Below are positions 33,549 to 40,589 of a stretch of 54,705 nt of DNA, in pieces. Each line of letters starts with the position of its first letter. The stretch's first letter is position 1. Origin of the DNA: Streptomyces ficellus. GTDB lineage: Bacteria; Actinomycetota; Actinomycetes; Streptomycetales; Streptomycetaceae. The translations under genes and the position numbers were made by a program. The notes below the pieces were generated by a model. That model was not told where the DNA came from and ran no database searches. It worked only from the letters and a program-made list of their open reading frames with translations. Location: NCBI RefSeq assembly GCF_030406405.1, contig NZ_JAUEPL010000048.1, positions 1 to 54,705 on the forward strand, in the 5' to 3' direction.

Positions 33549-34397
33549 ATGCAGCATGCAGTGGGGGCTCCGCTGCCGCCGCCCCACCAGCCCGGGCACG
33601 CGGGCACGGGCACCGGATGGACCAACCAGGCCGCGCACCACCCCGGCCCGCCGCCGCCCCAGCCTCCCGGGTCGCGCAGCGCACAGATCGCCCCGGGCTG
33701 GACGCCTCCCCCGCCTCCCGCGCCCGCCCCGCCTCCCGCGCCCGCCCCGCCCTCGCGGGACACCACCGGCCATATCCACCTGCCCCCCGGCGCCCCGGTG
33801 GCCGCCCCCACCTCACCGCACAACGGACACGGCACCGGAAACGCCACCCTCGCCGTCCTGCTCATCGGCCCGGCGGGCGCCGGCAAGACCACGGTCGCCC
33901 GGCACTGGGCGCAAAGCCGCCGCGTCCCCACCGCCCACATCAGCCTCGACGACGTCCGCGAGTGGGTCTGCGCAGGCTTCGCCGACCCCCAGGACGGCTG
34001 GAACGACCAGTCCGAGGCCCAGTACCGCCTGGCTCGCCGCACCTGCGGCTTCGCCGCGCGGAACTTCCTCGCCAACGGCATCTCGTGCATCCTCGACGAC
34101 GCGGTCTTCCCCGACCGCCCGGTCGTCGGCCTCGGCGGCTGGAAGCGCCACGTCGGGCCGGGCCTGCTGCCGGTCGTCCTCCTCCCGGGCCTCGAAGTCG
34201 TCCTGGAGCGCAACGCCGAGCGCACCGGCAACCGCCGCCTCTCCGACGAGGAGGTCGCCGGCATCCACGGCCGGATGGCCGGCTGGTACGGCTCCGGCCT
34301 GCCGATCATCGACAACTCCACGTACGACGTGGAAACCACCGCCCGCGTCCTCGACGACGTCCTGGCCCGCTCGATATCGAGCCCACCGTCCTGGTGA
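33549..34397 (+). CDS. P-loop kinase (AAA_33/zeta-like) with proline-rich N-terminus
   Basis: This 282-residue protein is in two parts. Residues 1-95 are a Pro/Ala/His-rich, presumably disordered tail with runs of PPPPP and PAPAPP. Residues 98-282 are a nucleoside/polynucleotide-kinase-like domain with P-loop GPAGAGKTT (107-115), ISLDDVREWV (first acidic motif), CGFAARNFLANGISCILDDAV, and a lid/arginine region LERNAERTGNRRLSDEEV. The fold suits transfer of a phosphate to a small molecule or RNA end, or a zeta-toxin relative; the substrate cannot be read from sequence. ATG at 33549 after a GGAG about 10 bases upstream. It stands alone between the aro cluster and the M24 gene. Confidence 0.85.
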   Translation: MQHAVGAPLPPPHQPGHAGTGTGWTNQAAHHPGPPPPQPPGSRSAQIAPGWTPPPPPAPAPPPAPAPPSRDTTGHIHLPPGAPVAAPTSPHNGHGTGNATLAVLLIGPAGAGKTTVARHWAQSRRVPTAHISLDDVREWVCAGFADPQDGWNDQSEAQYRLARRTCGFAARNFLANGISCILDDAVFPDRPVVGLGGWKRHVGPGLLPVVLLPGLEVVLERNAERTGNRRLSDEEVAGIHGRMAGWYGSGLPIIDNSTYDVETTARVLDDVLARSISSPPSW

Positions 34398-34427
34398 CGG
34401 CGCACGGCCGGGCGCACCGCCTGCCCG

Positions 34428-34480
34428 GACTCCGTCCGGAACCCGTCCGGAGCCTGTCCGGACCCGTCCGGACCCGCCCG
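34428..34480. repeat. Short GTCCGGA-type repeats before the M24 gene
   Basis: Four or five copies of GTCCGGA spaced 10-11 bases apart. They can fold on themselves because TCCGGA is palindromic. They fill most of the 120-bp gap after the kinase gene and may act as its terminator. Confidence 0.55.
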
Positions 34481-34505
34481 ACCTGCCAAGGGCGCCGCTC
34501 ACTCG

Positions 34506-34511
34506 TAGGCT
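34506..34511 (+). promoter_or_regulatory. -10 element for leaderless M24 gene
   Basis: TAGGCT ends 7 bases before the ATG, with no Shine-Dalgarno sequence between, so transcription should start at the initiation codon. Confidence 0.6.
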
Positions 34512-34517
34512 CGTGGC

Positions 34518-35624
34518 ATGTCAGAGGTGTTTGCGGACCGCCGCGGGCGGCTGCGCGACCGGTGCGCGGCGGCCGGCTCCGTGGCGGCCCTGGTCTCCCG
34601 CCCCGCCAACGTCCGCTATCTCGCGGGCGGATCGCCCGCCGGTGCCGTCCTTCTGCTCGGGGCGGGCGAGGACGTGCTGCTCTGCCCCCGAGCGCCCTCC
34701 GGCGACCTGGTGGAAGGGCGCATCGACGAGCAGCTGCGCCTCGTGGTGCTGCCCGCCGCCGGCGGCGACCCGGCCGTCGCGGCGGTCGACTTCGCCCGCA
34801 AGGCGGGGGCGGACATGCTCGCCGTCGAGGAGCACCACCTGAGCGTCGCGCGCCACCGCGCGATGGGCTCGGTCGCCCCGCAGCTGCGCCTCGCGGACCT
34901 CGGCACCGCCATCGAGCAGGAGCGGATCGTCAAGGACGAGGACGAGATCACCTGCCTCAGGATCGCGGCGGAGATCACCGACCAGGCGCTCGGCGAGCTC
35001 CTGGAATCCATCCTGGTGGGCCGTACGGAACGCCACCTCGCCCTCGAACTGGAACGCCGCCTGGTGGACCACGGCGCTGACGGTCCCGCCTTCGCCACCT
35101 CCGTCGCCACCGGCCCCCACGCGGGCAAGGCCCGCCACCGGCCCTCCGACCGGCGGGTCGAGGAGGGCGACTTCCTCTCCGTCTGCCTGGGCGCCAACTA
35201 CCGCGGCTACCGCTGCGAGATCGGCCGCACCTTCGTCATCGGGACCTCGCCCGCCGACTGGCAGATCGAGCTGTACGACCTCGTCTTCGCCGCTCAGCGG
35301 GCCGCGCGGGAGACCCTCGCCCCCGGCACCGCGTACCGTGACGTGGACCGCGCGGCCCGCCAGATCCTGGAGTCGGCGGGGTACGGAGACGGCCTCGCGC
35401 CCTTCCTCGGACACGGTGTGGGCCTGGAAATCGAGGAGGACCCGCAGTTGGCACCCGGCGCCATGGGTAAACTGGACGCTTGTGTGCCGGTCACCGTCGA
35501 ACCGGGGGTCCACCTCCCGGGCCGGGGCGGGGTCCGGATCGATGACACGCTCGTCGTACGCCAGGAGGCGGACGGCGGACCCGAGCTACTCACCATCACG
35601 ACCAAGGAGCTGCTCGCGCTGTAG
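34518..35624 (+). CDS. M24 (aminopeptidase P/prolidase) family protein with altered metal ligands
   Basis: This 368-residue protein has a creatinase-like N-domain (1-125) and a pita-bread domain (about 135-368). Spacing lines up exactly with the five metal ligands of M24 prolidases (Asp, Asp, His, Glu, Glu), but the residues here are Cys223 (SVCLGAN), Glu234 (YRCEIGRTF), His299 (GHGVGLEIEEDP), Glu328 (VTVEPGVHLPG) and Asp342 (GVRIDDTLVV). Three of five are replaced. It may bind a different metal, be weakly active, or have become a non-catalytic peptide-binding protein. Position just before efp is shared with active Xaa-Pro peptidases of many Gram-positives, and the link to proline-related functions is suggestive only. 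Leaderless ATG start. Confidence 0.88.
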   Translation: MSEVFADRRGRLRDRCAAAGSVAALVSRPANVRYLAGGSPAGAVLLLGAGEDVLLCPRAPSGDLVEGRIDEQLRLVVLPAAGGDPAVAAVDFARKAGADMLAVEEHHLSVARHRAMGSVAPQLRLADLGTAIEQERIVKDEDEITCLRIAAEITDQALGELLESILVGRTERHLALELERRLVDHGADGPAFATSVATGPHAGKARHRPSDRRVEEGDFLSVCLGANYRGYRCEIGRTFVIGTSPADWQIELYDLVFAAQRAARETLAPGTAYRDVDRAARQILESAGYGDGLAPFLGHGVGLEIEEDPQLAPGAMGKLDACVPVTVEPGVHLPGRGGVRIDDTLVVRQEADGGPELLTITTKELLAL

Positions 35625-35681
35625 CGCGAAGGCACCACGCCTCGGTCGTCCACCAGCGTCAGTCCAGGAGATTCCGCAACC

Positions 35682-36248
35682 GTGGCTTCCACGAACGACC
35701 TCAAGAACGGCATGGTGCTCAAGCTCGACAACGACCAGCTCTGGTCCGTGGTCGAGTTCCAGCACGTCAAGCCCGGCAAGGGCCCGGCCTTCGTGCGCAC
35801 CAAGCTCAAGAACGTGCTCTCCGGCAAGATCGTCGACAAGACGTTCAACGCCGGTGTGAAGGTCGAGACGGCCACCGTCGACCGCCGCGACATGCAGTTC
35901 TCGTACATGGACGGCGAGTACTTCGTCTTCATGGACATGCAGACCTACGACCAGCTGCACGTCTCCCGTGCCGCCGTCGGCGACGCCGCCAACTTCCTGG
36001 TCGAGGGCTTCACCGCCACCGTCGCCACGCACGAGGGCGAGGTGCTCTACGTCGAGCTGCCGGCCGCCGTCGAGCTCACCATCCAGGAGACCGAGCCGGG
36101 CGTCCAGGGCGACCGCTCCACCGGCGGCACCAAGCCGGCGATCCTGGAGACCGGCCACCAGATCCAGGTCCCGCTCTTCATCACCACCGGTGAGAAGATC
36201 AAGGTCGACACCCGCACGAGCGACTACCTCGGCCGGGTGAACAGCTAA
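35682..36248 (+). CDS. efp: Elongation factor P
   Basis: EF-P rescues ribosomes stalled on polyproline. The 188-residue product has the KOW-like domain I and two OB domains. The loop that reaches the peptidyl-transferase centre reads HVKPGKGPAF with Lys33 at the tip, i.e. the PGKGP type reported in Actinobacteria, which is thought to work without the lysylation or rhamnosylation used elsewhere. No modification gene (epmA, epmB, earP) is nearby. GTG start after CCAGGAG. nusB begins 2 bp after its stop. Confidence 0.97.
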   Translation: MASTNDLKNGMVLKLDNDQLWSVVEFQHVKPGKGPAFVRTKLKNVLSGKIVDKTFNAGVKVETATVDRRDMQFSYMDGEYFVFMDMQTYDQLHVSRAAVGDAANFLVEGFTATVATHEGEVLYVELPAAVELTIQETEPGVQGDRSTGGTKPAILETGHQIQVPLFITTGEKIKVDTRTSDYLGRVNS

Positions 36249-36250
36249 CC

Positions 36251-36679
36251 GTGGCTGCCCGGAACAAGGCCCGTAAGCGCGCCTTCCAGATCCTCTTCGA
36301 GGCCGACCAGCGCGGTGCGTCCGTGCAGCAGGTCCTCGCGGACTGGGTCCGGCATGCCCGTTCCGACGACCGGCAGCCGCCGGTCAGCGACTACACGATG
36401 GAACTCGTCGAGGGGTACGCCGAGTACGCCGACCGGATCGATGACCTCATCGCCACCTACGCGGTGGGCTGGTCGCTCGACCGGATGCCGGTGGTCGACC
36501 GGAACATCCTGCGCCTCGGCGCGTACGAGCTGCTGTGGGTCGACGGCACTCCGGACGCGGTGGTGATCGACGAGGCGGTGCAGCTCGCCAAGGAGTTCTC
36601 CACCGACGACTCGCCGTCGTTCGTCAACGGCCTGCTGGCCCGCTTCAAGGACCTGAAGCCGAGCCTGCGCAGGGACTGA
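36251..36679 (+). CDS. nusB: Transcription antitermination factor NusB
   Basis: NusB pairs with S10 (NusE) on boxA RNA during rRNA transcription. The 142-residue all-helical product has the usual ARNKARKRAFQILFEAD start, DRMPVVDRNILRLGAYELLW core and VIDEAVQLAKEFSTDDSPSFVNGLLARF end. The GTG start lies 2 bp after the efp stop and has only a weak ribosome-binding sequence of its own, so it depends on efp translation. Ends at a strong terminator. Confidence 0.97.
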   Translation: MAARNKARKRAFQILFEADQRGASVQQVLADWVRHARSDDRQPPVSDYTMELVEGYAEYADRIDDLIATYAVGWSLDRMPVVDRNILRLGAYELLWVDGTPDAVVIDEAVQLAKEFSTDDSPSFVNGLLARFKDLKPSLRRD

Positions 36680-36693
36680 TTCCCAGCCTGTAC

Positions 36694-36730
36694 GAAGGGC
36701 CCGCGGCGCACCTCGCGCCGCGGGCCCTTC
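36694..36730 (+). terminator. Intrinsic terminator after nusB
   Basis: Sixteen-base perfectly complementary arms (36694-36709 and 36715-36730) around an ACCTC loop. Two copies of GCATCGGCCGAAC (about 36748 and 36778) follow in the remaining gap before bldD. Confidence 0.85.
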
Positions 36731-36895
36731 GGCATCCGCCGGCCCGGCATCGGCCGAACCGCGTTCACCCGCCCCGCATCGGCCGAACGGGGGAGGCCGG
36801 GGAATGAAGAACCGCCGGGGCGACGGGGAACCCTTGAGGCTCCCGCCGCACCCGGCGGCAACGTTTCTGCTGGACAAAGCCTTGATCGGTCCCGA

Positions 36896-37396
36896 TCAGG
36901 CCTCTTCGTGCGCGACGGCACGGCGCGCGTCCGCGTCCAGCACGCCCCAGCTGATCAGCTGCTCGGTCAGCACCGAGGGCGACTGGTCGTAGATGACCGC
37001 CAGCGTGCGCAGGTCGTCCTGCCGGATCGACAGCACCTTGCCGTTGTAGTCGCCGCGCTGCGACTGGATCGTCGCGGCGTAACGCTGCAGCGGTCCCGCC
37101 TTCTCCGCGGGGACGTGAGCCAGGCGCTCCAGGTCCAGGACGAGCTTCGGCGGCGGCTCCGCGGCCCCGCCCGGCGTGGTGCCCGGCAGCAGCTCCTGTA
37201 CCGGGACGCCGTAGAAGTCGGCCAGCTCGGCGAGGCGCTGTACGGTCACGGCACGGTCACCGCGCTCGTACGAACCGACCACGACGGCCTTCCAGCGGCC
37301 CTGGGACTTCTCTTCCACACCGTGGAGGGAGAGGCCCTGCTGGGTCCGGATGGCACGGAGCTTGGCCCCGAGCTGTTTTGCGTATTCGCTGGACAT
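36896..37396 (-). CDS. bldD: Developmental master regulator BldD (c-di-GMP-responsive)
   Basis: BldD represses sporulation genes during vegetative growth when held as a dimer by tetrameric cyclic di-GMP. The 166-residue product has an N-terminal XRE-type helix-turn-helix domain (LGAKLRAIRTQQGLSLHGVEEKSQGRWKAVVVGSYERGDRAVTVQRLAELADFY). Its C-terminal domain carries the c-di-GMP signature RGD (114-116), eight residues, RQDD (125-128), at the same numbers as in S. coelicolor BldD. ATG start after GGGAG. The gene lies between nusB and pyrR on the opposite strand, as in other streptomycetes, and has two BldD boxes over its promoter. Confidence 0.98.
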   Translation of the reverse strand: MSSEYAKQLGAKLRAIRTQQGLSLHGVEEKSQGRWKAVVVGSYERGDRAVTVQRLAELADFYGVPVQELLPGTTPGGAAEPPPKLVLDLERLAHVPAEKAGPLQRYAATIQSQRGDYNGKVLSIRQDDLRTLAVIYDQSPSVLTEQLISWGVLDADARRAVAHEEA

Positions 37397-37417
37397 ATGG
37401 CTCCCGGGACGAAGAGG

Positions 37418-37445
37418 TAACTCACTGTGAGGTTACGCAGCGTTA
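37418..37445. promoter_or_regulatory. Two adjacent BldD boxes (autoregulation)
   Basis: TTACGCAGCGTTA at 37433-37445 fits the BldD box consensus TNACNC(A/T)GNGTNA at every position and is the core of a 17-bp near-palindrome (GGTTACGCAGCGTTACC). TAACTCACTGTGA at 37418-37430 matches with one mismatch. Together they cover the -10 and spacer of the bldD promoter and the expected start of transcription, so BldD should repress its own gene. Confidence 0.85.
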
Positions 37446-37459
37446 CCTGCCTGCGTCAA
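37430..37459 (-). promoter_or_regulatory. bldD promoter
   Basis: On the minus strand: TTGACG (37459-37454), 18 bases, TAACCT (37435-37430). A good vegetative promoter; start expected near 37423, leader about 27 bases. Confidence 0.75.
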
Positions 37460-37521
37460 GCCGAATGGTCCGTACCGACCCTCTTCCCCGGGCCGGGACC
37501 GGAGCAGCCGCCCGGTCCTGG

Positions 37522-37527
37522 TACCGT
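37522..37527 (+). promoter_or_regulatory. -10 element of the pyr operon
   Basis: TACCGT, 71 bp before the pyrR start. The predicted start near 37534 gives a leader of about 59 bases that holds the PyrR-binding loop and ribosome-binding site. No clear -35 hexamer. Confidence 0.5.
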
Positions 37528-37557
37528 GGGTGGCGCAATTCCGACGTCCTTTAAGGT

Positions 37558-37573
37558 CCGTCCCGTGAGGCGG
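37558..37573 (+). promoter_or_regulatory. PyrR-binding RNA loop in the pyr leader
   Basis: The RNA CCGUCCCGUGAGGCGG folds as a short CCG/CGG stem with the internal sequence UCCCGUGAGG. It matches the PyrR recognition element of Bacillus and mycobacteria (UCCNGNGAGG with flanking pairs). The ribosome-binding site AGAAGGAGG (37574-37582) begins on the very next base. UMP/UTP-bound PyrR would therefore cover the ribosome-binding site of its own gene. No terminator/antiterminator pair follows, so translational repression, as described in Mycobacterium smegmatis, is the likely mode. Confidence 0.82.
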
Positions 37574-37592
37574 AGAAGGAGGTCCGTTTCGT

Positions 37593-38171
37593 ATGGACGC
37601 CATTCAGCAGTCCGATGCGGCGCGCCCGGTTCTTGAGGGCCCCGACATCGCGCGGGTTCTGACCCGTATCGCCCACGAGATCGTCGAGCGCGCCAAGGGC
37701 GCCGACGACGTCGTACTCCTCGGCATTCCCACGCGTGGCGTCTTCCTCGCCCGCCGCCTCGCCGACAAGCTCCAGCAGATCACCGGCCGCACGATTCCGG
37801 TCGGCTCGCTGGACATCACCATGTACCGCGACGATCTCCGGATGCGCCCGGCCCGGGCCCTGGCCCGTACCGAGATCCCCGGTGACGGCATCGACGGCCG
37901 CCTCGTCGTCCTCGTGGACGACGTGCTGTTCTCCGGCCGCACCATCCGCGCCGCCCTCGACGCGCTCGGCGACCTCGGCCGGCCCCGCGCCGTCCAGCTC
38001 GCCGTCCTGGTCGACCGCGGCCACCGCGAACTTCCCATCCGCGCCGACTACGTCGGCAAGAACCTCCCCACGTCGCTGCGGGAGACGGTCAAGGTCCAGC
38101 TCGCCGAGGAGGACGGCCGCGACGCCGTGCTGCTCGGTGTGCGCGCGACCGCCCCGGCCGGCGAGCAGTAG
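37593..38171 (+). CDS. pyrR: Pyrimidine operon regulator/uracil phosphoribosyltransferase PyrR
   Basis: PyrR binds pyr mRNA in a UMP-dependent way and has some uracil phosphoribosyltransferase activity. The 192-residue product has the PRPP loop VVLVDDVLFSGRTIRAALDAL, LGIPTRGVFLARRLA, the GSLDITMYRDDL segment and the C-terminal VGKNLPTS with an arginine-rich RNA-contacting surface. ATG 10 bases after AGAAGGAGG. First gene of the pyrimidine operon; the RNA site it is expected to bind is in its own leader. Confidence 0.97.
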   Translation: MDAIQQSDAARPVLEGPDIARVLTRIAHEIVERAKGADDVVLLGIPTRGVFLARRLADKLQQITGRTIPVGSLDITMYRDDLRMRPARALARTEIPGDGIDGRLVVLVDDVLFSGRTIRAALDALGDLGRPRAVQLAVLVDRGHRELPIRADYVGKNLPTSLRETVKVQLAEEDGRDAVLLGVRATAPAGEQ

Positions 38172-38179
38172 CCCTCTGT

Positions 38180-38246
38180 CGTACGACCCCCTCGTACGGC
38201 GTGCCGCGCTGCGCGCCCGCATGCCTGCCGGACGCGCCCCGGCAGG
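38180..38246 (+). other. Two hairpins between pyrR and pyrB
   Basis: CGTACGA/TCGTACG (38180-38186 and 38192-38198, CCCCC loop) and CCTGCCGG/CCGGCAGG (38224-38231 and 38239-38246, 7-base loop) lie in the 121-bp gap. There is no second PyrR-type loop. They may reduce read-through or set mRNA stability between the regulator and the enzymes. Confidence 0.5.
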
Positions 38247-38292
38247 ACGCCCACGGCCACCCAGCCTCCACAAAACCGGAGAAAACCCCCAG

Positions 38293-39273
38293 ATGATGCG
38301 CCACCTCATCTCGGCCGCCGACCTCACCCGCGACGACGCCGTCCTCATCCTCGACACCGCCGAGGAGATGGCCCGGGTCGCCGACCGGCCGATCAAGAAA
38401 CTGCCCACCCTGCGCGGCCGTACCGTCGTCAACCTCTTCTTCGAGGACTCGACCCGTACCCGCATCTCCTTCGAGGCCGCCGAGAAGCGGCTCTCCGCCG
38501 ACGTCATCAACTTCAGCGCCAAGGGCTCGTCGGTCTCCAAGGGCGAGTCCCTCAAGGACACGGCGCAGACCCTGGAGGCCATGGGCGTCGACGCCGTCGT
38601 CATCCGGCACGGCGCCTCGGGGGCCCCCTACCGCCTGGCGACCTCCGGCTGGATCGACGCCGTCGTCATCAACGCCGGTGACGGCACCCACCAGCACCCC
38701 ACGCAGGCGCTGCTGGACGCCTTCACCATGCGCCGCCGCCTGGTCGGCCGGGACGCGGGCCTCGGCCAGGACCTGGCCGGCAAGCGGATCACGATCGTCG
38801 GTGACGTCCTGCACAGCCGCGTCGCCCGCTCCAACGTCGACCTGCTGCACACCCTGGGCGCCGAGGTCACCCTCGTCGCGCCGCCCACCCTGGTCCCCGT
38901 CGGCGTCGGGACCTGGCCGTGCGAGGTCTCGTACGACCTCGACAGCACCCTGCCCAAGTCGGACGCCGTGATGATGCTGCGCGTCCAGCGCGAGCGCATG
39001 AACGCCGCCTTCTTCCCCACCGAGCGTGAGTATTCGCGGCGCTACGGACTGGACGGCGAGCGGATGGCGAAGATGCCGGAGCACGCCGTCGTCATGCACC
39101 CCGGGCCGATGGTCCGCGGCATGGAGATCACCGCCGAGGTCGCCGACTCCGGCCGCTGCACGGTCGTCGAGCAGGTCGCCAACGGCGTCTCCATCCGCAT
39201 GGCGGTCCTCTACCTGCTTCTGGGCGGCAATGAGTCCGCCGTCAGCCAGACCCGTACCGAGGAGAGCAAGTAA
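38293..39273 (+). CDS. pyrB: Aspartate carbamoyltransferase, catalytic chain
   Basis: Joins carbamoyl phosphate and aspartate. The 326-residue product has the carbamoyl-phosphate motif FFEDSTRTRISFE, the SAKGSSVSKGESLKDT lysine loop, VIRHGASGAPYRLA, DGTHQHPTQALLDAFT and the aspartate-binding VMMLRVQRERM and HPGPMVRG. Two ATGs in tandem (38293 and 38296) are equally possible; GGAG lies 11-14 bases upstream. No pyrI regulatory chain is present. In other bacteria with this PyrB class it forms a complex with dihydroorotase, encoded next. Confidence 0.97.
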   Translation: MMRHLISAADLTRDDAVLILDTAEEMARVADRPIKKLPTLRGRTVVNLFFEDSTRTRISFEAAEKRLSADVINFSAKGSSVSKGESLKDTAQTLEAMGVDAVVIRHGASGAPYRLATSGWIDAVVINAGDGTHQHPTQALLDAFTMRRRLVGRDAGLGQDLAGKRITIVGDVLHSRVARSNVDLLHTLGAEVTLVAPPTLVPVGVGTWPCEVSYDLDSTLPKSDAVMMLRVQRERMNAAFFPTEREYSRRYGLDGERMAKMPEHAVVMHPGPMVRGMEITAEVADSGRCTVVEQVANGVSIRMAVLYLLLGGNESAVSQTRTEESK

Positions 39274-39275
39274 GC

Positions 39276-40589
39276 ATGACCAAGATCCTGATCCGTGGTG
39301 CGAAGGTGCTCGGCGGCGAGGTCCAGGACGTCCTGATCGACGGCGAGACCATCGAGGCCACCGCCCGCCAGGGCGAGATCGACATCAGTGGTACGGACCC
39401 GGATGCCGAAGGCATCACCGTCATCGAGGCGGCGGGGCAGATCCTGCTGCCCGGCCTGGTCGACCTCCACACCCACCTGCGCGAGCCCGGCCGCGAGGAC
39501 TCCGAGACCGTCCTCACCGGCACCCGCGCCGCCGCGTCCGGCGGCTACACCTCCGTGTTCGCCATGGCCAACACCTTCCCGGTCGCCGACACCGCCGGTG
39601 TGGTCGAGCAGGTCTACCGCCTCGGCCAGGAGCACGGCTACTGCGACGTACAGCCCATCGGCGCCGTCACCGTGGGCCTGGAGGGCAAGAAGCTCGCCGA
39701 GCTGGGCGCCATGCACGAGTCCGCCGCCGGTGTCACCGTCTTCTCCGACGACGGCAAATGCGTGGACGACGCCGTGATCATGCGCCGCGCGCTGGAGTAC
39801 GTGAAGGCCTTCGGCGGCGTCGTCGCCCAGCACGCCCAGGAGCCCCGCCTCACCGAGGGCGCCCAGATGAACGAGGGCGTCGTCTCCGCCGAGCTGGGCC
39901 TCGGCGGCTGGCCGGCCGTCGCCGAGGAGTCGATCATCGCCCGCGATGTGCTGCTCGCCGAGCACGTCGGCTCCCGCGTCCACATCTGCCACCTGTCGAC
40001 CGCCGGGTCCGTGGAGATCGTCCGGTGGGCCAAGTCGCGCGGCATCGACGTCACCGCCGAGGTCACCCCGCACCACCTGCTCCTGACGGACGAGCTGGTC
40101 CGCTCGTACAACCCCGTCTACAAGGTCAACCCGCCGCTGCGCACCGAGCGCGACGTCATGGCGCTGCGCGAGGCGCTCGCCGACGGCACGATCGACATCG
40201 TCGCCACCGACCACGCCCCGCACCCGCACGAGGACAAGGACTGCGAGTGGGCCGCGGCCGCCATGGGCATGGTCGGCCTGGAGACCGCGCTCTCCGTCGT
40301 CCAGCACACGATGGTCGACACCGGGCTGCTGGACTGGGCCGGCGTCGCCGACCGCATGTCCTTCAAGCCCGCGAAGATCGGCCGCGCCACCGGCCACGGC
40401 CGCCCCGTCTCGGCTGGTGAGCCCGCCAACCTCACCCTCGTCGATCCGGCTTACCGTGGTCTCGTGGACCCCGCGGGCTTCGCCTCCCGCAGCCGCAACA
40501 CCCCCTACGAGGGCCGTGAGCTGCCGGGGCGCGTCACCCACACCTTCCTGCGGGGCCGGGCGACGCTCATGGATGGGAAGCTGGCGTGA
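39276..40589 (+). CDS. pyrC: Dihydroorotase
   Basis: Cyclises carbamoyl aspartate to dihydroorotate. The 437-residue length and motifs are those of class I enzymes: zinc ligands in GLVDLHTHLREPGRED, the SGGYTSVFAMANTFPVAD region, HAQEPRLT, HICHLSTAGSVEIV, VTPHHLLLTDE and the catalytic aspartate in IVATDHAPHPHED. ATG 2 bp after the pyrB stop. Overlaps the next gene by four bases (GTGA). Confidence 0.97.
   Translation: MTKILIRGAKVLGGEVQDVLIDGETIEATARQGEIDISGTDPDAEGITVIEAAGQILLPGLVDLHTHLREPGREDSETVLTGTRAAASGGYTSVFAMANTFPVADTAGVVEQVYRLGQEHGYCDVQPIGAVTVGLEGKKLAELGAMHESAAGVTVFSDDGKCVDDAVIMRRALEYVKAFGGVVAQHAQEPRLTEGAQMNEGVVSAELGLGGWPAVAEESIIARDVLLAEHVGSRVHICHLSTAGSVEIVRWAKSRGIDVTAEVTPHHLLLTDELVRSYNPVYKVNPPLRTERDVMALREALADGTIDIVATDHAPHPHEDKDCEWAAAAMGMVGLETALSVVQHTMVDTGLLDWAGVADRMSFKPAKIGRATGHGRPVSAGEPANLTLVDPAYRGLVDPAGFASRSRNTPYEGRELPGRVTHTFLRGRATLMDGKLA

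Noticed and set aside
36881..36900. CTTGATCGG/CCGATCAGG palindrome at the bldD stop as a terminator
   Set aside because: It overlaps the stop codon and leaves only a two-base loop. A GC hairpin at 36843-36858 on the same side is a better candidate, but neither is strong enough to list.
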